In this document: positions 24,673 through 35,827 of the stretch, piece by piece
Position numbering within the stretch: the first letter of the stretch is position 1
Layout: every line of letters begins with the position of its first letter
DNA from: Icerya purchasi
Taxonomy: Eukaryota; Arthropoda; Insecta; Hemiptera; Monophlebidae
Reading direction: 5' to 3'
Length of the DNA stretch: 64,000 nucleotides
NCBI GenBank assembly: GCA_039619475.1
Contig: CM077116.1
Coordinates: forward strand, 17,605,443 to 17,669,442
Program-made: the position numbers and the translations under genes
The notes under the pieces: generated by a model
The model's database searches: none
Seen by the model: the letters and a program-made list of their open reading frames with translations, nothing else
Told to the model about the DNA's origin: nothing

Positions 24673-27600
24673 ATGGCTGTAAAATCTTGTTCAATGCAGC
24701 GGAACTGTCGCGGCTTTAATAACAACCGTGCTGAACTGATGCAGTTAATTACACTACATCACCCCTATGCTATATGCTTAGAAGAATCACACATCAAATC
24801 AAAACATCAACCGAGAGTAAAAAATTATAAATTGTTTAGATGTGACAATACTCAAGGTGCGAGAGCGAAAGGAGGCGTTCTATTTCTTATCCACACTTCC
24901 ATCCCTATGTACCCAGTCCGTCTCAACTGCTCTCTACAAGTTATTGCCGTCACTATACATGTCCCTCTTTTATCTAACTCTCTAGTTACACTATGTAACT
25001 ATTATATTCCCCCGAAACAGTATGAATAGTTGCCAGGAACTCGAGTCCGTTATAACACAACTTCCTAAACCAATAATATTATTAGGGGACTTCAACGTTC
25101 ATTCCCCGATCTGAAGATCAAGACATACTAACAAATATGGAGCAATCATTACTAAACTACTTTTAAATAATGATTTATGCTTTATTCCTCAACCTACACA
25201 CACGCATTTTAACCTCTTGTACCATGTGTTGTCCACTATCGACTTAACGTTCTCCTCCCCGGTCTTATATAATAAATTAGAGTCGGTAGTACTGCCCGAC
25301 TTGTGTTTCAGCGACCACTTCCCTATTATAATTCATACCACAAGTTCTATATCAAAACTCTCCACATCAACAACTCCTCACTTCTTATTTCACAAAGCAA
25401 ACTAAGAAACGTTCCGTGATAAGGTCTCTATCCCACATCAACTCAAGACCTCTGTGGTAGAAAATATCAGGATTCTTCCTGAGGCTATGTTTACTGCAGC
25501 TGAAACGCGATCCCCAAATTTACCCCCTCGTCCCACCCACGCTATGTTCCCTAGTGGTGCAATAAAGTTGTGGCAGCAATATGAAACCATAAACGAGCCA
25601 TTAGGAAATACAAATCTTCAAAATTACTCAATGACCTGATTGAATTCAAATAGCTACATACTAACGCACGTTACATAATTAAGAGGAAGAAGCAAGAATC
25701 CTGGATCTCTTTCATCGATTCTATAGCCCAATTCACATCTAATCAAATGACGTGGGCAAAAATTAAATCGATGAATGGCCTTAATCGATCCAAACCCGTT
25801 ACCTCCTTAACCCATAACAACTCAGTTGTATCAGATCCAAACAATGTTGCGGATATCTTTGCACGGCACCAGCAGAATAAGTTCTCCTCCCTGGCCTATT
25901 CCACCGAGTTTACATCTAGAAAAGCTTTTTATGAACAACAAGAATTACCCTTCCCCCAACAGTCCACGGATGCTTTCAAAAGCAAATTTTATATGGCTGA
26001 GTTAAAATTTTAACTCAAATTGCACACCCGCAACAATGCGCCTGGTTCCCACTCTGTTCATCCATATATGGTTAAATATTTGCCAGCACAGGCTAACGAG
26101 TTTCTCCTTAATATTTATAACCAAATATGAGTATCTGGCGATATTCCTCAATTCTGGAAAATGGCATACATTATCCCTATATTAAAACCCAATAAAGATT
26201 CATTCCGTCCTGAAAGCTATCGTTCAATTTCCCTTTTAAACGTATTATCCAAAGTAATGGAAAAAATGGTAAATAGGCGTTTCCTCTGTGTCCTTGAGCA
26301 AAACAAGATCCTTTCTCCTATCCAAGCCGAAGAGCGTAAAGCGAGATCGACAGGCTATCACTTAATAACTCTGCAATGGCAAATATTAACAAGCTTCCAC
26401 CGCCATCAACATACATATGCTGTCTTTTTCGATTTAGAAAAAGCATTCGATCGCATATGGCGGCATAGATTATTGCTAAAGCTCAAAGCTGTCGGAATAA
26501 ATGGCCAGATGGGCAAATATATCGCTAGCTTTTTAAGCAACCGAACGATCCGGGTTAAGATCGGTACATCATTATGAGCACTTATTCGAACTGAGAATGG
26601 TGTGCCACAAGATTCTGCTCTGAGTGCAACCTTATTCATAATGAACGCCAATAACGTAGCCAATTGTATCTCGTCGCCCATAACCAGCCGGCTGTTTATC
26701 GATGATCTTAACATATCTTTATCATCAAATTTTCCTCCTATCGCTCAAAAAATACTCCAGAAAACTATCGATAAAATACAGAGTTTGTCTGAAAACAACA
26801 GCCTAGCCATCTTGGTGAATAAATCCGTATATGGTGATTTTTGTAGGGGGCGCCTTTCCTCTCCCAGTGTGTCTCTAAATCTAAACAACCTTCCTCTTCC
26901 CCAGAAAGCCGCTGTCAAATTCCCCTTGTTAATCTTTGATTCTAGGCTTACTTGGAAGTCTCATATTGCCAACTTAAAACAAAGTTGCACCAATTCTATC
27001 TCCATATTGAAATATCTTTCTAGCTCCAGATGCAATATTAATCCTAAATTCCTCTTTAATATCTACAGATCGTTGATCTTATCGAAAATCCACAACGGTG
27101 CCAGGTGTACTCCTCAACCAGCAAATCTCTATTGAAATCCCTTGATCCTATACATCACTCCGCATTGAGAACTATTTTGGGAGTACATCGAATCTCTCCA
27201 GCTGTCAGCATGTGCGTTCTATCCAGTTGCCCTCCGCTTTCCTACTTCCGAAAATATTTCATACTGCGAAATATGTACCATCATTTCACACAAAACCTCC
27301 CCCTAAGGTTAGAGCATTATCCCCTTGAACTAAACTTTCCCAGCGAGCCACTGCCAGAATTACTGGCCGATCTGCAAAGATGTGGTACCACTTATGCACA
27401 AAGGTCAACACTCAGCCCCAATATCCGTATTCCTCCTTAGATCACTTTCCAGATAAATATTGACCTAACGCTGAATTAAAATCCAAACACAACAAGTCCC
27501 CTCTATACAGTGGAGGTCCACTGCCCGCAACCTGCGCATTCGAAGGTCACTACATCTCATACGAAACCCGACCCAATGATGTCTGTTCCGCATTGGATGC

Positions 27601-28270
27601 AGAACTATGTGCAATTGCACACTACTCCCACCATATCGTTACAACTCACACCAGAGTCTGTGATTTCTTTCTGGTTACTATTTCCCACCAGTCTGTAAAC
27701 ATGATTAAGAGTCAAAAATACAACAACCCGCTAATACTAAAAATATACCACTTCTTGTACCAATTGTATCTAATGGACAGTCAAGTGTCGCTGTCGTGGG
27801 TTCCAGGGCACATTGGAGTGCCTGGTAATGAGAGGGTCGCCGGAGCAGCACGTTCTGCCTAGCTTTCGCCAATACCAAAGGACGCGGAGCTACCGTCATC
27901 AATTGCATATATATTCTTAAAGGCGTACGAAAACTAGTGAAAAAAATGAATGGGCAGCTGCTATAACATTCTTAAGAATCATTAAGCCTACAGTTAAATC
28001 ATGGTGACCACCGGAAGGAACATCCCGATATGATTTAGTGATCCTCAGCCGGCTGCGAATCGGCCACATCGCTATTTCCCATAAACACATAATCGACAAA
28101 ACGCTGTCTCCGGCCCCTTGTGCGGCTAGTCAAGCGTACCGACAGTTTCTCACATACTGCTTATTTGTCAAAAGTGCGGCTTAATTTAGCATATTTAAAC
28201 GATCTCTTCCTGTGTGTGCTGAAATGGCCATAACACAGCTCATACAATTTAAAGGGAAAGAACAAAAAAT
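24673..28270 (+). pseudogene. I-clade LINE ORF2 (APE endonuclease, RT, RNase H), mutated
   Basis: This is nearly the whole ORF2. It starts with ATG at 24673 and an APE-type endonuclease: RNCRGFNNNRAEL (normally WNCRG), GDFN at 25085-25096, and STIDLTF...SDHFPII near 25227-25335. The RT follows at about 26160-27130 with PILKPNKD-x-YRSISLLN, FDLEKAFDRIW near 26430, GVPQDSALS, and FIDDL near 26700 in place of the usual F/YADDL. RNase H is partial: WVPGHIGVPGNERV near 27795. A C-terminal LSRLRIGH-x-SHKH block lies near 28045-28085. Stops (for example 25027, 25112 and 26575) and frameshifts break it into at least eight pieces. It starts only about 17 bp after the poly-A of copy B. Confidence 0.85.
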
Positions 28271-28299
28271 CTTAATAATAGACGTTCTATTATTTAAAT

Positions 28300-29060
28300 C
28301 GATTATGTAGGGAATCTTGCTACGCAGATGACACAGTACTAGTTGCGCATTCCCGTTTTCCCGAAATCTTACAAAACATTTTAGTGACTACAGTAGCTGA
28401 ATGGATCTGTAAAAACCGCCTAAATCTAAATACAGATAAAACGAACTATGTTCTATATACTTATCAACAACAAAGTAAATGGGACAACTTCAGAGTTTTA
28501 TTTCAAAATGAGCCGATAGAAAGAGTAAATGACGTTAAGTATCTGGGAATCTATTTGGATCAGAAATTAACTTGGTACAGACACATTTCGTATGTTTCAA
28601 ACAATTTTTCTCGGACTCACAACTACAAAGATTATACCTTTCATTATATTAGCCGCTTATATCTTATGGAATTATGCACTGGGGTACAGCGGCTTCGAGC
28701 CACATTAAACCATTAACATTTTTTAGCGCCACAGCAAACAAAAATAACAAAAATAATAATTTACTAAACCTCCAGCAATTATGTCAAGTACAGTTGTTAA
28801 ACTTCCTATGTAAAAATAAAGAGAAATTTGATATCCCAACTAGGTTAGGAATTACAAGACTGTCGAGGGTAGAAAGAGCGTTGCTACCCAAAGTAAATAA
28901 ACAGCATATTCGAAATCAAGCGTTTTATGAAGGTTCAGTTCTTTATAATTCACTACCTGAAACAGTTAAGAATCACATGACTAATTATAAAATGAGGCGC
29001 AAATATATTACTGAGCATATAACAAAGAGTAGGGATCTTCATCCACGTTAAGAAACAAAA
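28300..29060 (+). pseudogene. jockey-like LINE reverse transcriptase C-terminal part
   Basis: The catalytic YADD box is intact at 28321-28332, followed by TVLVAH, LNLNTDKTNYVLY, VKYLGIYLDQKLTWYRHI and, after a frame change near 28680, a C-terminal tail with VERALLPKVNKQHIRNQAFYEG and LPETVK. This is the usual order for jockey-type elements. Only the part from the active site onward is present and there is a frame break. It begins about 30 bp after the end of the I-clade element, so the piece is truncated at its 5' side. Confidence 0.75.
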
Positions 29061-29730
29061 CAATATTCAATGTCCGATTCATGTATATGTACAGGATAAT
29101 TATAATAGGAAAATTTAATGTTCGAGCGCATGAATAAAATAAAACAGCACTACAATAAATCTTATAAACTGATACAGCATTCCAATTAAAATACAACAAT
29201 AATTTTACTATCAAACTTTCCGGTAACTAAAAAAAAAAGCCATAAATTACAAAAATTTAAAAATAAGAATAATCGTTTTAAGTTATATAGAATATAGACT
29301 ACAAATGAATATACATGTATATAATATTTTTATTAGTTTAAATTCAGTACATAAACAATGAACTGCAATGTATGTGCATGTACCTAACGAAAACTAATTG
29401 TCGTTAATTTACAAATTATACATTTTATTAATTAAATGTTTATTTATTATCAATTACTTTAACCAGATTTCTTCGTCCGGTTTATTATATTATTAAATAG
29501 AAGTTCATTTTTCATTATGTAAAAAATTCAATTTACACATGACAAGGTTGTATTTGCGTTTTTTCACTTTGATGTATTTCGTTCGGTACTAATCGGTTTT
29601 ACTTGCATGTTTACATAGATTACACACCGCTCTACTGTGTAACTATATATGTGCATATGTGTATGTCTGTGTGTATGTACTCGTATGTATGTGTATGCAT
29701 GTATAGATGTACATGTATGTATATGTGTGA

Positions 29731-29762
<32 letters not shown>

Positions 29763-29809
29763 CAGATTAATCGTAGTTTTTCCTAAATGAAATTATGTAA
29801 TTTTAAAAA
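29061..29809. other. unassigned AT-rich sequence with GT/GTAT microsatellite
   Basis: A mixed (GTAT)n/(TA)n/(GT)n tract covers about 29641-29762. The remainder is non-coding. Confidence 0.5.
29641..29762. repeat. GT/GTAT/TA compound microsatellite
   Basis: Alternating GTATGT, ATGTAT, TA and finally (GT)8 units. Confidence 0.85.
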
Positions 29810-30885
29810 CTTTTAAAAACTCCAATCCTCCCAATGTATTCTACTCTCCTTTTTCCTCCAAATCCCTTTCCTATCCAACAGTTATACAGGAATTCCATAG
29901 TTATATCGAATCCCGTTTTCCTTCCTATATTGCTATTTTTACGGATGGTTCGAAGGGGCCTAATGGAGTTGGAGCTTCTTTCATCATTCCGAGCATTAAT
30001 TTCTCTGAATCTTTTCATCTCCTTTCCTTTTGTACTATCTTTACGGCCAAGTTAATGGCCATTTTACGCTCCATAATCCATATTTCCTCACATTGTTCTT
30101 CTTCTAAATTTTTAATTATCTCCGACTCCATGTGTGCTCTTAAAGCTATTTCCTCCCATTTCCCCTCTCACTCCTCTGACCTTTCCATCCTCCGTATTTG
30201 CTCTTTCATTCACACTCTCTTCTCACTTCACGCTATCCGCATTGAAATGCTCTGGGTCCCCAGTCATATGGGGATAGAGGGTAACGAAATGGCAGATTCC
30301 TTGGCTCAAATTGCTGTATCCTCCCGCTTTTTTTTCTCGAAAATTCCCGTTTCTAATTTACTCCCATTGTGCTAAAAGATTCATGTTAGATTTTGGTCAG
30401 ATTTTTACGTTTCCTCCTTTTCTAATCATCCTTCCTTTTATTTTTCCATCCAACCTAATCTTCCCACGCGGCCTTGGTTTTACGATTTTCCTTTGCTTTA
30501 CCGCTCCGTTATTGTCTCTATTGTCCGTTTACGTCTGAATCATACTCTTCTTCCTTGCTCACGTTTTTGTTTTCATCTCGCTCTTTTCCCTTATTGCCCT
30601 CGTCATCCTGACGACGAAGCCGTCTGTGATCCTGACCATATCCTCTTTGAATGTCCATCCCTCGTGAACGAACGCACCTCTTTGTATTCCAATCTGCTGT
30701 CACTCAAACTCCCTACTCCTTATTGTGCCTCGTATATCTTATCGTTTCCGTCGATCTCAGTTGTTCCTATCCTCAGTTCCTTTATCTTATCAATAGCTGA
30801 CCGAATCTACATTTAACTGATCCTTCTCCTTCCTTTCGTTTCTGGGCGAAGATCCCTTGTTGACATGCCCAAAGGGGAAAAAAAA
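29810..30885 (+). pseudogene. 5'-truncated LINE 3' end, RNase H family 1, copy C
   Basis: One frame reads through the RNase H domain: SYIAIFTDGSKGPNGVGASF near 29920-29980 (catalytic Asp kept), FTAKLMAILRSI, ISDSMCALKAI, and WVPSHMGIEGNEMADSLA near 30253-30305. It stops at 30373-30375. After a frame change the C-terminal part at 30493-30816 carries the zinc-finger-like HILFEC and ends ISIADR-like, as in copy B. The 3' UTR motif (TTGTTGACATGCCCA) and a short A-run end the element near 30885. RNase H is the best kept of the three copies, but the downstream frame is broken. Confidence 0.8.
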
Positions 30886-32640
30886 ACTGACATTTCTCAC
30901 AAGGTAACTTTTATAACGTCATACGAAAATAATATGCAGAATGCTAATATAATGATTTGGGAAATAAAAAAAGATCAAGTAAAATTCAATAACTGTGGAA
31001 TCATTTAACATCTGAGTTTGAGATTGTGCACATAAATCTCGGACAAAATGTTCTCTCCTATAAAATGTGTAACTCTTGAACCCCTAATTTTCATGAACGG
31101 TAAGAATCGCAAAAGAGTACCAAAAATAAACATGCACGTTAATCTCTATTAGTCAAACGTAATCAATTGTAACTTTCAAGTTGAAATTTTGGAAATTAAA
31201 GAAACCTCAGCGAACGGCGAGTTGGTATATGGAGAAGCCTTCAGGTTCACTATATTTCTTTCAAGCTACATGGTATACAAGTATATCAAATTTTTTCCTT
31301 TGTTCTTTTCATAAAAATATAGCTTGGACTTTGGTTACTACTTAAATTTTAATTATTTACATATATTCATATTTTTAATGTTTTTTTTTGTGAGACTGAT
31401 TGTTACTATGGAGTGGATGCTTCAAAACAAAATTTGACAGCTGGGCCAGAACAATAGTGTATCAAATTTTATTGACCACTGTCAGTTCTGGTACAGTAGG
31501 TAAAGTTCTGTTAATGGAGAAAATGCGTGACGTCTTACCCATCGACCACATGCCTCGCCATAGCATTTTAACCGTGTTCATCCGCATCTACAACTTTCTT
31601 CTGTCCCCGTCTAACAAGAAACTACACTATCCTACGCCTGGACACACTACATACTATGTCCGGATTTTCGTCTGCTCATCTACACTATCACCTACAGATG
31701 ATGACGACACCCTTACACCTCTCAGTGTGAACATTTAATGGCTAACATGAATGATATACAACAACTAATTTTTGCTCAAACATATCATAACTTCCTTGCA
31801 ATGTGTGAAATGCCAGAGTTAATTACCACGCATTACACACCCTGCTTGATGGTGGATACAGTCTGCCATTTAACCAGAGTTTATTATTCCACGCACACAA
31901 TCATACTCCCAGGAAAGGAAATTTGTAATATACATTACATTCTTTCCTTATTATAACAAATTAGATATACACTCGCTTTTAGGGTAAAACAACAGTTCAA
32001 AGGGGTACAATAACGAAAATATTGTTGAATGAAGGTAAAATTTGATGAAGACTTCATAAAAGGTGATACAACATAAAAAAATATAGTGATGTACAGTGAA
32101 AAATTGTCGAAAAACTGCATATGAGTCGTTCAAACATTAGAAATGAAGCGAAATATCATGAATTTGTGAAAAATAGTGTAAAAAGCGTTAAAACATATGA
32201 ATATTGCGAGGAATGGTGATAATTATCGAAAAACTTCTTAAGTAGCGTTCAGTCATATGAAATGCTTCGGAATAGTATAAATTGGTGAAAAAAATAGGGC
32301 AAAAAGTCCTAAAACATAAGAACATGTTACGAAATAGTGGAAAAATGTTTACAATTAGTTAGAAAATGATGAAAAATGTTGTAATAGTGATAAAGCATAA
32401 GAAAATTGTAAAAGAAGAAAACGTTTACACTGTCAAGTGAAAAAAGAATCTATCATATATCTTTAAAGTTAAGCAAGATAAAAAGACTCTGCATACTTAA
32501 CTGAACAGTTAAATAATATTGATTCGTCTGTTCAACATAAGGAGCGAGAGGATTTAATACAAACTGGAGTTTGGAATATATTAACAACAATAGTAAAATT
32601 GGAATTTTAAGTTTATGGAAAATAAAAACAAAAATGTATA
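30886..32640. other. unassigned sequence with two unidentified overlapping open frames
   Basis: Two plus-strand frames, 31400-31738 (112 codons; its first codon is a non-ATG start, first ATG downstream) and 31738-31956 (72 codons), meet in a stop-start overlap TAATG. The surrounding composition is more GC-rich than the flanks between about 31480 and 31930. Residues such as DVLPIDHMPRHSILTVFIRIY and ELITTHYTPCLMVDTVCHLTR look protein-like, but I recognise no family. They may be a frameshifted fragment of one gene. Flanking 31960-32640 is AT-rich and lacks features. Confidence 0.25.
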
Positions 32641-32748
32641 CATATGAAAATATTTATTATATTATATAGATTACATTAATTTGTATGAAACAATGTAAAA
32701 AGATTTTTTGAAAAATAAAAATACATCTGTGAATACGAAAAATACGTC

Positions 32749-32754
32749 TTTATT
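32749..32754 (-). terminator. polyadenylation signal of the 282-codon gene
   Basis: AATAAA on the minus strand begins three bases after the TAA stop, with T-rich sequence (minus strand) further down. Such a compact 3' end is typical of viral or mobile-element genes. Confidence 0.5.
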
Positions 32755-32757
32755 TAA

Positions 32758-33606
32758 TTACATATAGTGCATATTACGCCAACTGACTGCGTCACATCTG
32801 TGAGTATTATTATGTTCGTAATCGGTATTCATGGGATCGAGACATGACCAGCATACAAATTTCGCTTTCGGCGACTGGATCCGCAACAATCGACTGAATT
32901 TTTTTATCCATGCGAATTGATAATTTTCATTAGATCCCCAATATAATATGTTTGTGTGATGTTTATGATTTAACAAACTGTGATTTTTTCGGAAGGCGTA
33001 CACGACTTTTATTTTGTAGTTGAATGTACTTTGATCTGTATAGTCGGTTTCTATCAGCTTGTATAAGTTGATTGATACAGCGTTTATTCTTTCAAACGTT
33101 TCAATATCAGCCAGCGATTGGATCGGTAAGTGAATAAAGCTGAAATCGTATACTTTCTGTAGAATATTGTACTGCCACATCGATGACGGTTTTGATGTAA
33201 ATTTTGCTAAAACCGCATACATGAAACTATTTTTATTTTCTGGATCGTTAGGGTCTTTAACATAGACGACTGCTTTTCGGTTAAATATTTCTTTGGGTAA
33301 TTCCAACATTGTTGTGCTATATTCTTTTTCATCATGTACCAAAGGTACTTGCGTTAACGACGGAGTTTGCAAATCTTGTGACATTACCGGTGATGCTAAA
33401 GGTGTTGATGTAGCCAATGGAATGAAATCTGAGAATGAATGTAGCGAAGGCCCTTGTAATGATGTTTCTTCTGCTGGTGGTGGTGGTGGCGGCATATGTA
33501 TATTTGGAAAATCGTCCGGAAACATTGCATTATCATTATCATTTACGAAAAAATTTTGAATGAAATCCGCGACATTATCGACATTCGATTCGGTATTGTT
33601 ATTCAT
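32758..33606 (-). CDS. protein resembling the region before the polymerase domain of Polinton-type PolB
   Basis: An uninterrupted 282-codon gene starting at ATG 33606. Residues 1-26 form an acidic, Asn-rich leader (MNNNTES...FIQNFF) shared with the 334-codon gene upstream. Residues 39-44 are six prolines, in a low-complexity linker. From about 105 to 271 the text recalls the N-terminal part of Polinton-like and related arthropod DNA polymerases: SFMYAVLAKF (127-136), DIETFERINAVSINLY (167-182), FAWIKKFSRLL (231-241) and a CX2C...H...C finger (C252, C255, H265 or H269, C271). No exonuclease or polymerase domain follows; the gene ends at 282 with its own poly-A signal. Either it is a truncated PolB or a stand-alone N-terminal module kept for another role. 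The family link is from memory of the motif pattern, not a search. Confidence 0.6.
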   Translation of the reverse strand: MNNNTESNVDNVADFIQNFFVNDNDNAMFPDDFPNIHMPPPPPPAEETSLQGPSLHSFSDFIPLATSTPLASPVMSQDLQTPSLTQVPLVHDEKEYSTTMLELPKEIFNRKAVVYVKDPNDPENKNSFMYAVLAKFTSKPSSMWQYNILQKVYDFSFIHLPIQSLADIETFERINAVSINLYKLIETDYTDQSTFNYKIKVVYAFRKNHSLLNHKHHTNILYWGSNENYQFAWIKKFSRLLRIQSPKAKFVCWSCLDPMNTDYEHNNTHRCDAVSWRNMHYM

Positions 33607-34200
33607 ATTCGATTATTATTGTAATATTTATACTAAAAAAATGAGAGAAAATAAGAGCGAAAAGAATAACGTGCAATAAGAGAGAAAAAAGACAGAAAAT
33701 AAAGAGCGAACGAAAAAGAGAAAAGACGTAGGAAATTACAGACTTTATCGTTCTTGAGAATATTTTAATAACGCGTGAAGAACACAGCTTCAACAAATTC
33801 CACACGTTTAACATAACACTAATACTGCCTGCACGATCAGATCCGTTCGACATTCGAGCTCGAAGCATGCCTTTGAAAAGGGAGGGTTGCACCAGAAAAA
33901 ACCACATTCCTTTGGTGAAAGTTGGATGCAGGTGTGTCTGAACGAAGTTTGCAGGTGTTCTTTGGGTTATATGTGTGTGTATGTGTGTGTAGGTGTGTAC
34001 ATGTGAGTCTGTTTCTACAAAAGATATGAAAGGGAAGAACCTGTTTCAGCAGACTCTATAACATTGTCGCACGATCTAATACAACGGTGTGGCAACATGC
34101 ATGTAAGGTTATGAGCGACGCACATTTACGCTACGATAGTGAGCATACATATTGTAGAAAAAATACAAAATTATGAACGGTCGGAAGAAATGGACAGAAA
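33607..34200 (-). promoter_or_regulatory. upstream block shared with the 334-codon gene
   Basis: From about 33765 to 34200 the sequence aligns colinearly with 35900-36300: AATAA-GCGTGAAGAACACAG, CACACGTTTAACATAA, CACGATCAGATCCGTTC, CCTTTGAAAAGGGAGGGTTG, AAAAGATATGAA, CAGCAGACTC and ACATTGTCGCACGATCTAA. Both blocks sit directly upstream of ATGAATAACAATAC. The shared block probably carries the promoter and 5' UTR. No clear TATA box could be assigned. The block nearest the ATG (33607-33760) is purine-rich and less alike. Confidence 0.55.
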
Positions 34201-34822
34201 CGAAAAAAATATACTTCGGCTATTTCTATAATATTTAGGCTCGAAAAAAAAAATATTTAGAGAACATTTAGAGTCAGAGGTTGTATCTTACAAACAGATG
34301 AAAACTCTCACAGCTGCGGAAATATGTGATGTACGTGAAAAAGCATAACAGTTAAATTCGCTTATTACACACAAAAAAAATAAAAAAATGGTGTATCTAA
34401 TTTTTTAATCTAAACAGATATGAACAAATTATGTGGAAATATATTCGAAAATTAAATAATTATATATACATTATACTCGACTGGTTCAGATTTTTGAAAA
34501 TTTCGTCATTACCAGTACTTTAAGTTAAGAGGGGGAGAGAAGGATAGATCGCTAAATAAATTAAATAAACAGAAATCGGAAAAAGATTAAAAATAATTAG
34601 CAAAAATATATACAATATGAGAATGAATAGATATTGAGGGAAAAAATATATACAAAATATATACAAAACAGTATTTACATGTGTATAAAAATATATTTAA
34701 AAAATTTTAAAGAAAACATAAAAACGAACGGTCTGAAAAAAAAAATATATATGTACAAATACACACAAAAATATACAGAAAAAATATACAAAATTGTTAA
34801 AAACGATCGAATTAATGAATTT

Positions 34823-35827
34823 TTAAGCTGCGCGAATTGTACGTTGGCAGTCGATACAATCTTTTACTTTCATACAATTTCGAGTACTATGCAGAAATAT
34901 ATCGTCATCGAAATAATATTCTTCATCATTCTCATGTTCAAAACATGGTAGAAGTGATTTTATCGTATCATCCTGTTTTAGTCCATCTGGTAAAAATGTA
35001 TAAATGTCTCCAACACAACTTGGAAATAACGTAATTATCATTTCTTTGGTGGTTGTAATGAACAACTGACTTAAATCATTTATATTGAGATTATTCATAA
35101 GCTTCAGCGGACGGATGACATGATCGTACCATGTCTTCATCACTATAACGTTTTTCACCGCACAATGAAAACTATCATTCTCATTATGGTGTTTACAAGT
35201 TATCAAATTGCTTATACCAAAATACTCTTCATGTAGATTCTCAATACTAGATAATCGAAAGACTTGATCCATATTAACGATTTCGTGGTCTAAATCACGC
35301 AACAATTCAGACTTTTCGTTAAGTTCCATTAGTGTAAGTTTAGCATATACTGTTAAAACATATACGCGAGCCCTCGGTTTTTGGGACAATATCGTGAATA
35401 TATCGCGCGCGATGAATATTTCTTCACGACAGGGAAATAATGAAGGGTTCTTCAAGTAATAACTCACTGAAGAACATTGTAAATGTAGCATTTTTGATGC
35501 ATGCCATGCTCTGCTTGGCTTATACAGCGTATGCAAACACTTCCCTCCAGACATATCAATCATTGCTAGTTCAGTTACTCGAAACCCATAATCACAATCT
35601 ATATGGACGCTGATATCTACAAAATATTCCGCTATATCCACTTGTTCTGATAATAATACAGGACCAACGATTTTACGTACAAGGGATGTTGATTGTTCTG
35701 ATGTATAACCATCATCATTTTGCGGTGTTGGCGGTGAAGAAGACGTATGCGAGTCGCTATCACTCGAAAAGGAATTCTGAATAAATTTGTCGGCTTTAAT
35801 ATCAATCGAATCGGTATTGTTATTCAT
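34823..35827 (-). CDS. unknown protein with weak DEDDh-exonuclease-like pattern (Polinton-like locus)
   Basis: An uninterrupted 334-codon gene starting at ATG 35827. Residues 1-26 repeat the leader of the neighbouring gene (MNNNTDS...FIQNSF), followed by an acidic Ser/Pro linker to about 50. The body has EYFVDISVH (68-75), TELAMID (85-91), KCLHTLYKP (96-104), RVYVLTVYAK (154-163) and CKHHNEND then HCAVKNV (211-227). The D71...E86-L, H213-x4-D218 and C-x-H-H layout recalls DEDDh exonucleases, but the DxE pair of motif I reads DIS, so activity is doubtful. The C-terminal 40 residues are acidic, then Cys/Lys-rich (C318, C324, C327). A degenerate second copy lies at 56896-57690. The family is not firmly identified. 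Confidence 0.6.
   Translation of the reverse strand: MNNNTDSIDIKADKFIQNSFSSDSDSHTSSSPPTPQNDDGYTSEQSTSLVRKIVGPVLLSEQVDIAEYFVDISVHIDCDYGFRVTELAMIDMSGGKCLHTLYKPSRAWHASKMLHLQCSSVSYYLKNPSLFPCREEIFIARDIFTILSQKPRARVYVLTVYAKLTLMELNEKSELLRDLDHEIVNMDQVFRLSSIENLHEEYFGISNLITCKHHNENDSFHCAVKNVIVMKTWYDHVIRPLKLMNNLNINDLSQLFITTTKEMIITLFPSCVGDIYTFLPDGLKQDDTIKSLLPCFEHENDEEYYFDDDIFLHSTRNCMKVKDCIDCQRTIRAA

Noticed and set aside
33293..33559. Gly-rich 88-codon plus frame
   Set aside because: Exact shadow of the 282-codon gene; its Gly run is the complement of that gene's proline run.
34634..34951. 105-codon plus frame
   Set aside because: Antisense to the 3' end of the 334-codon gene plus AT-rich flank, with no independent evidence.
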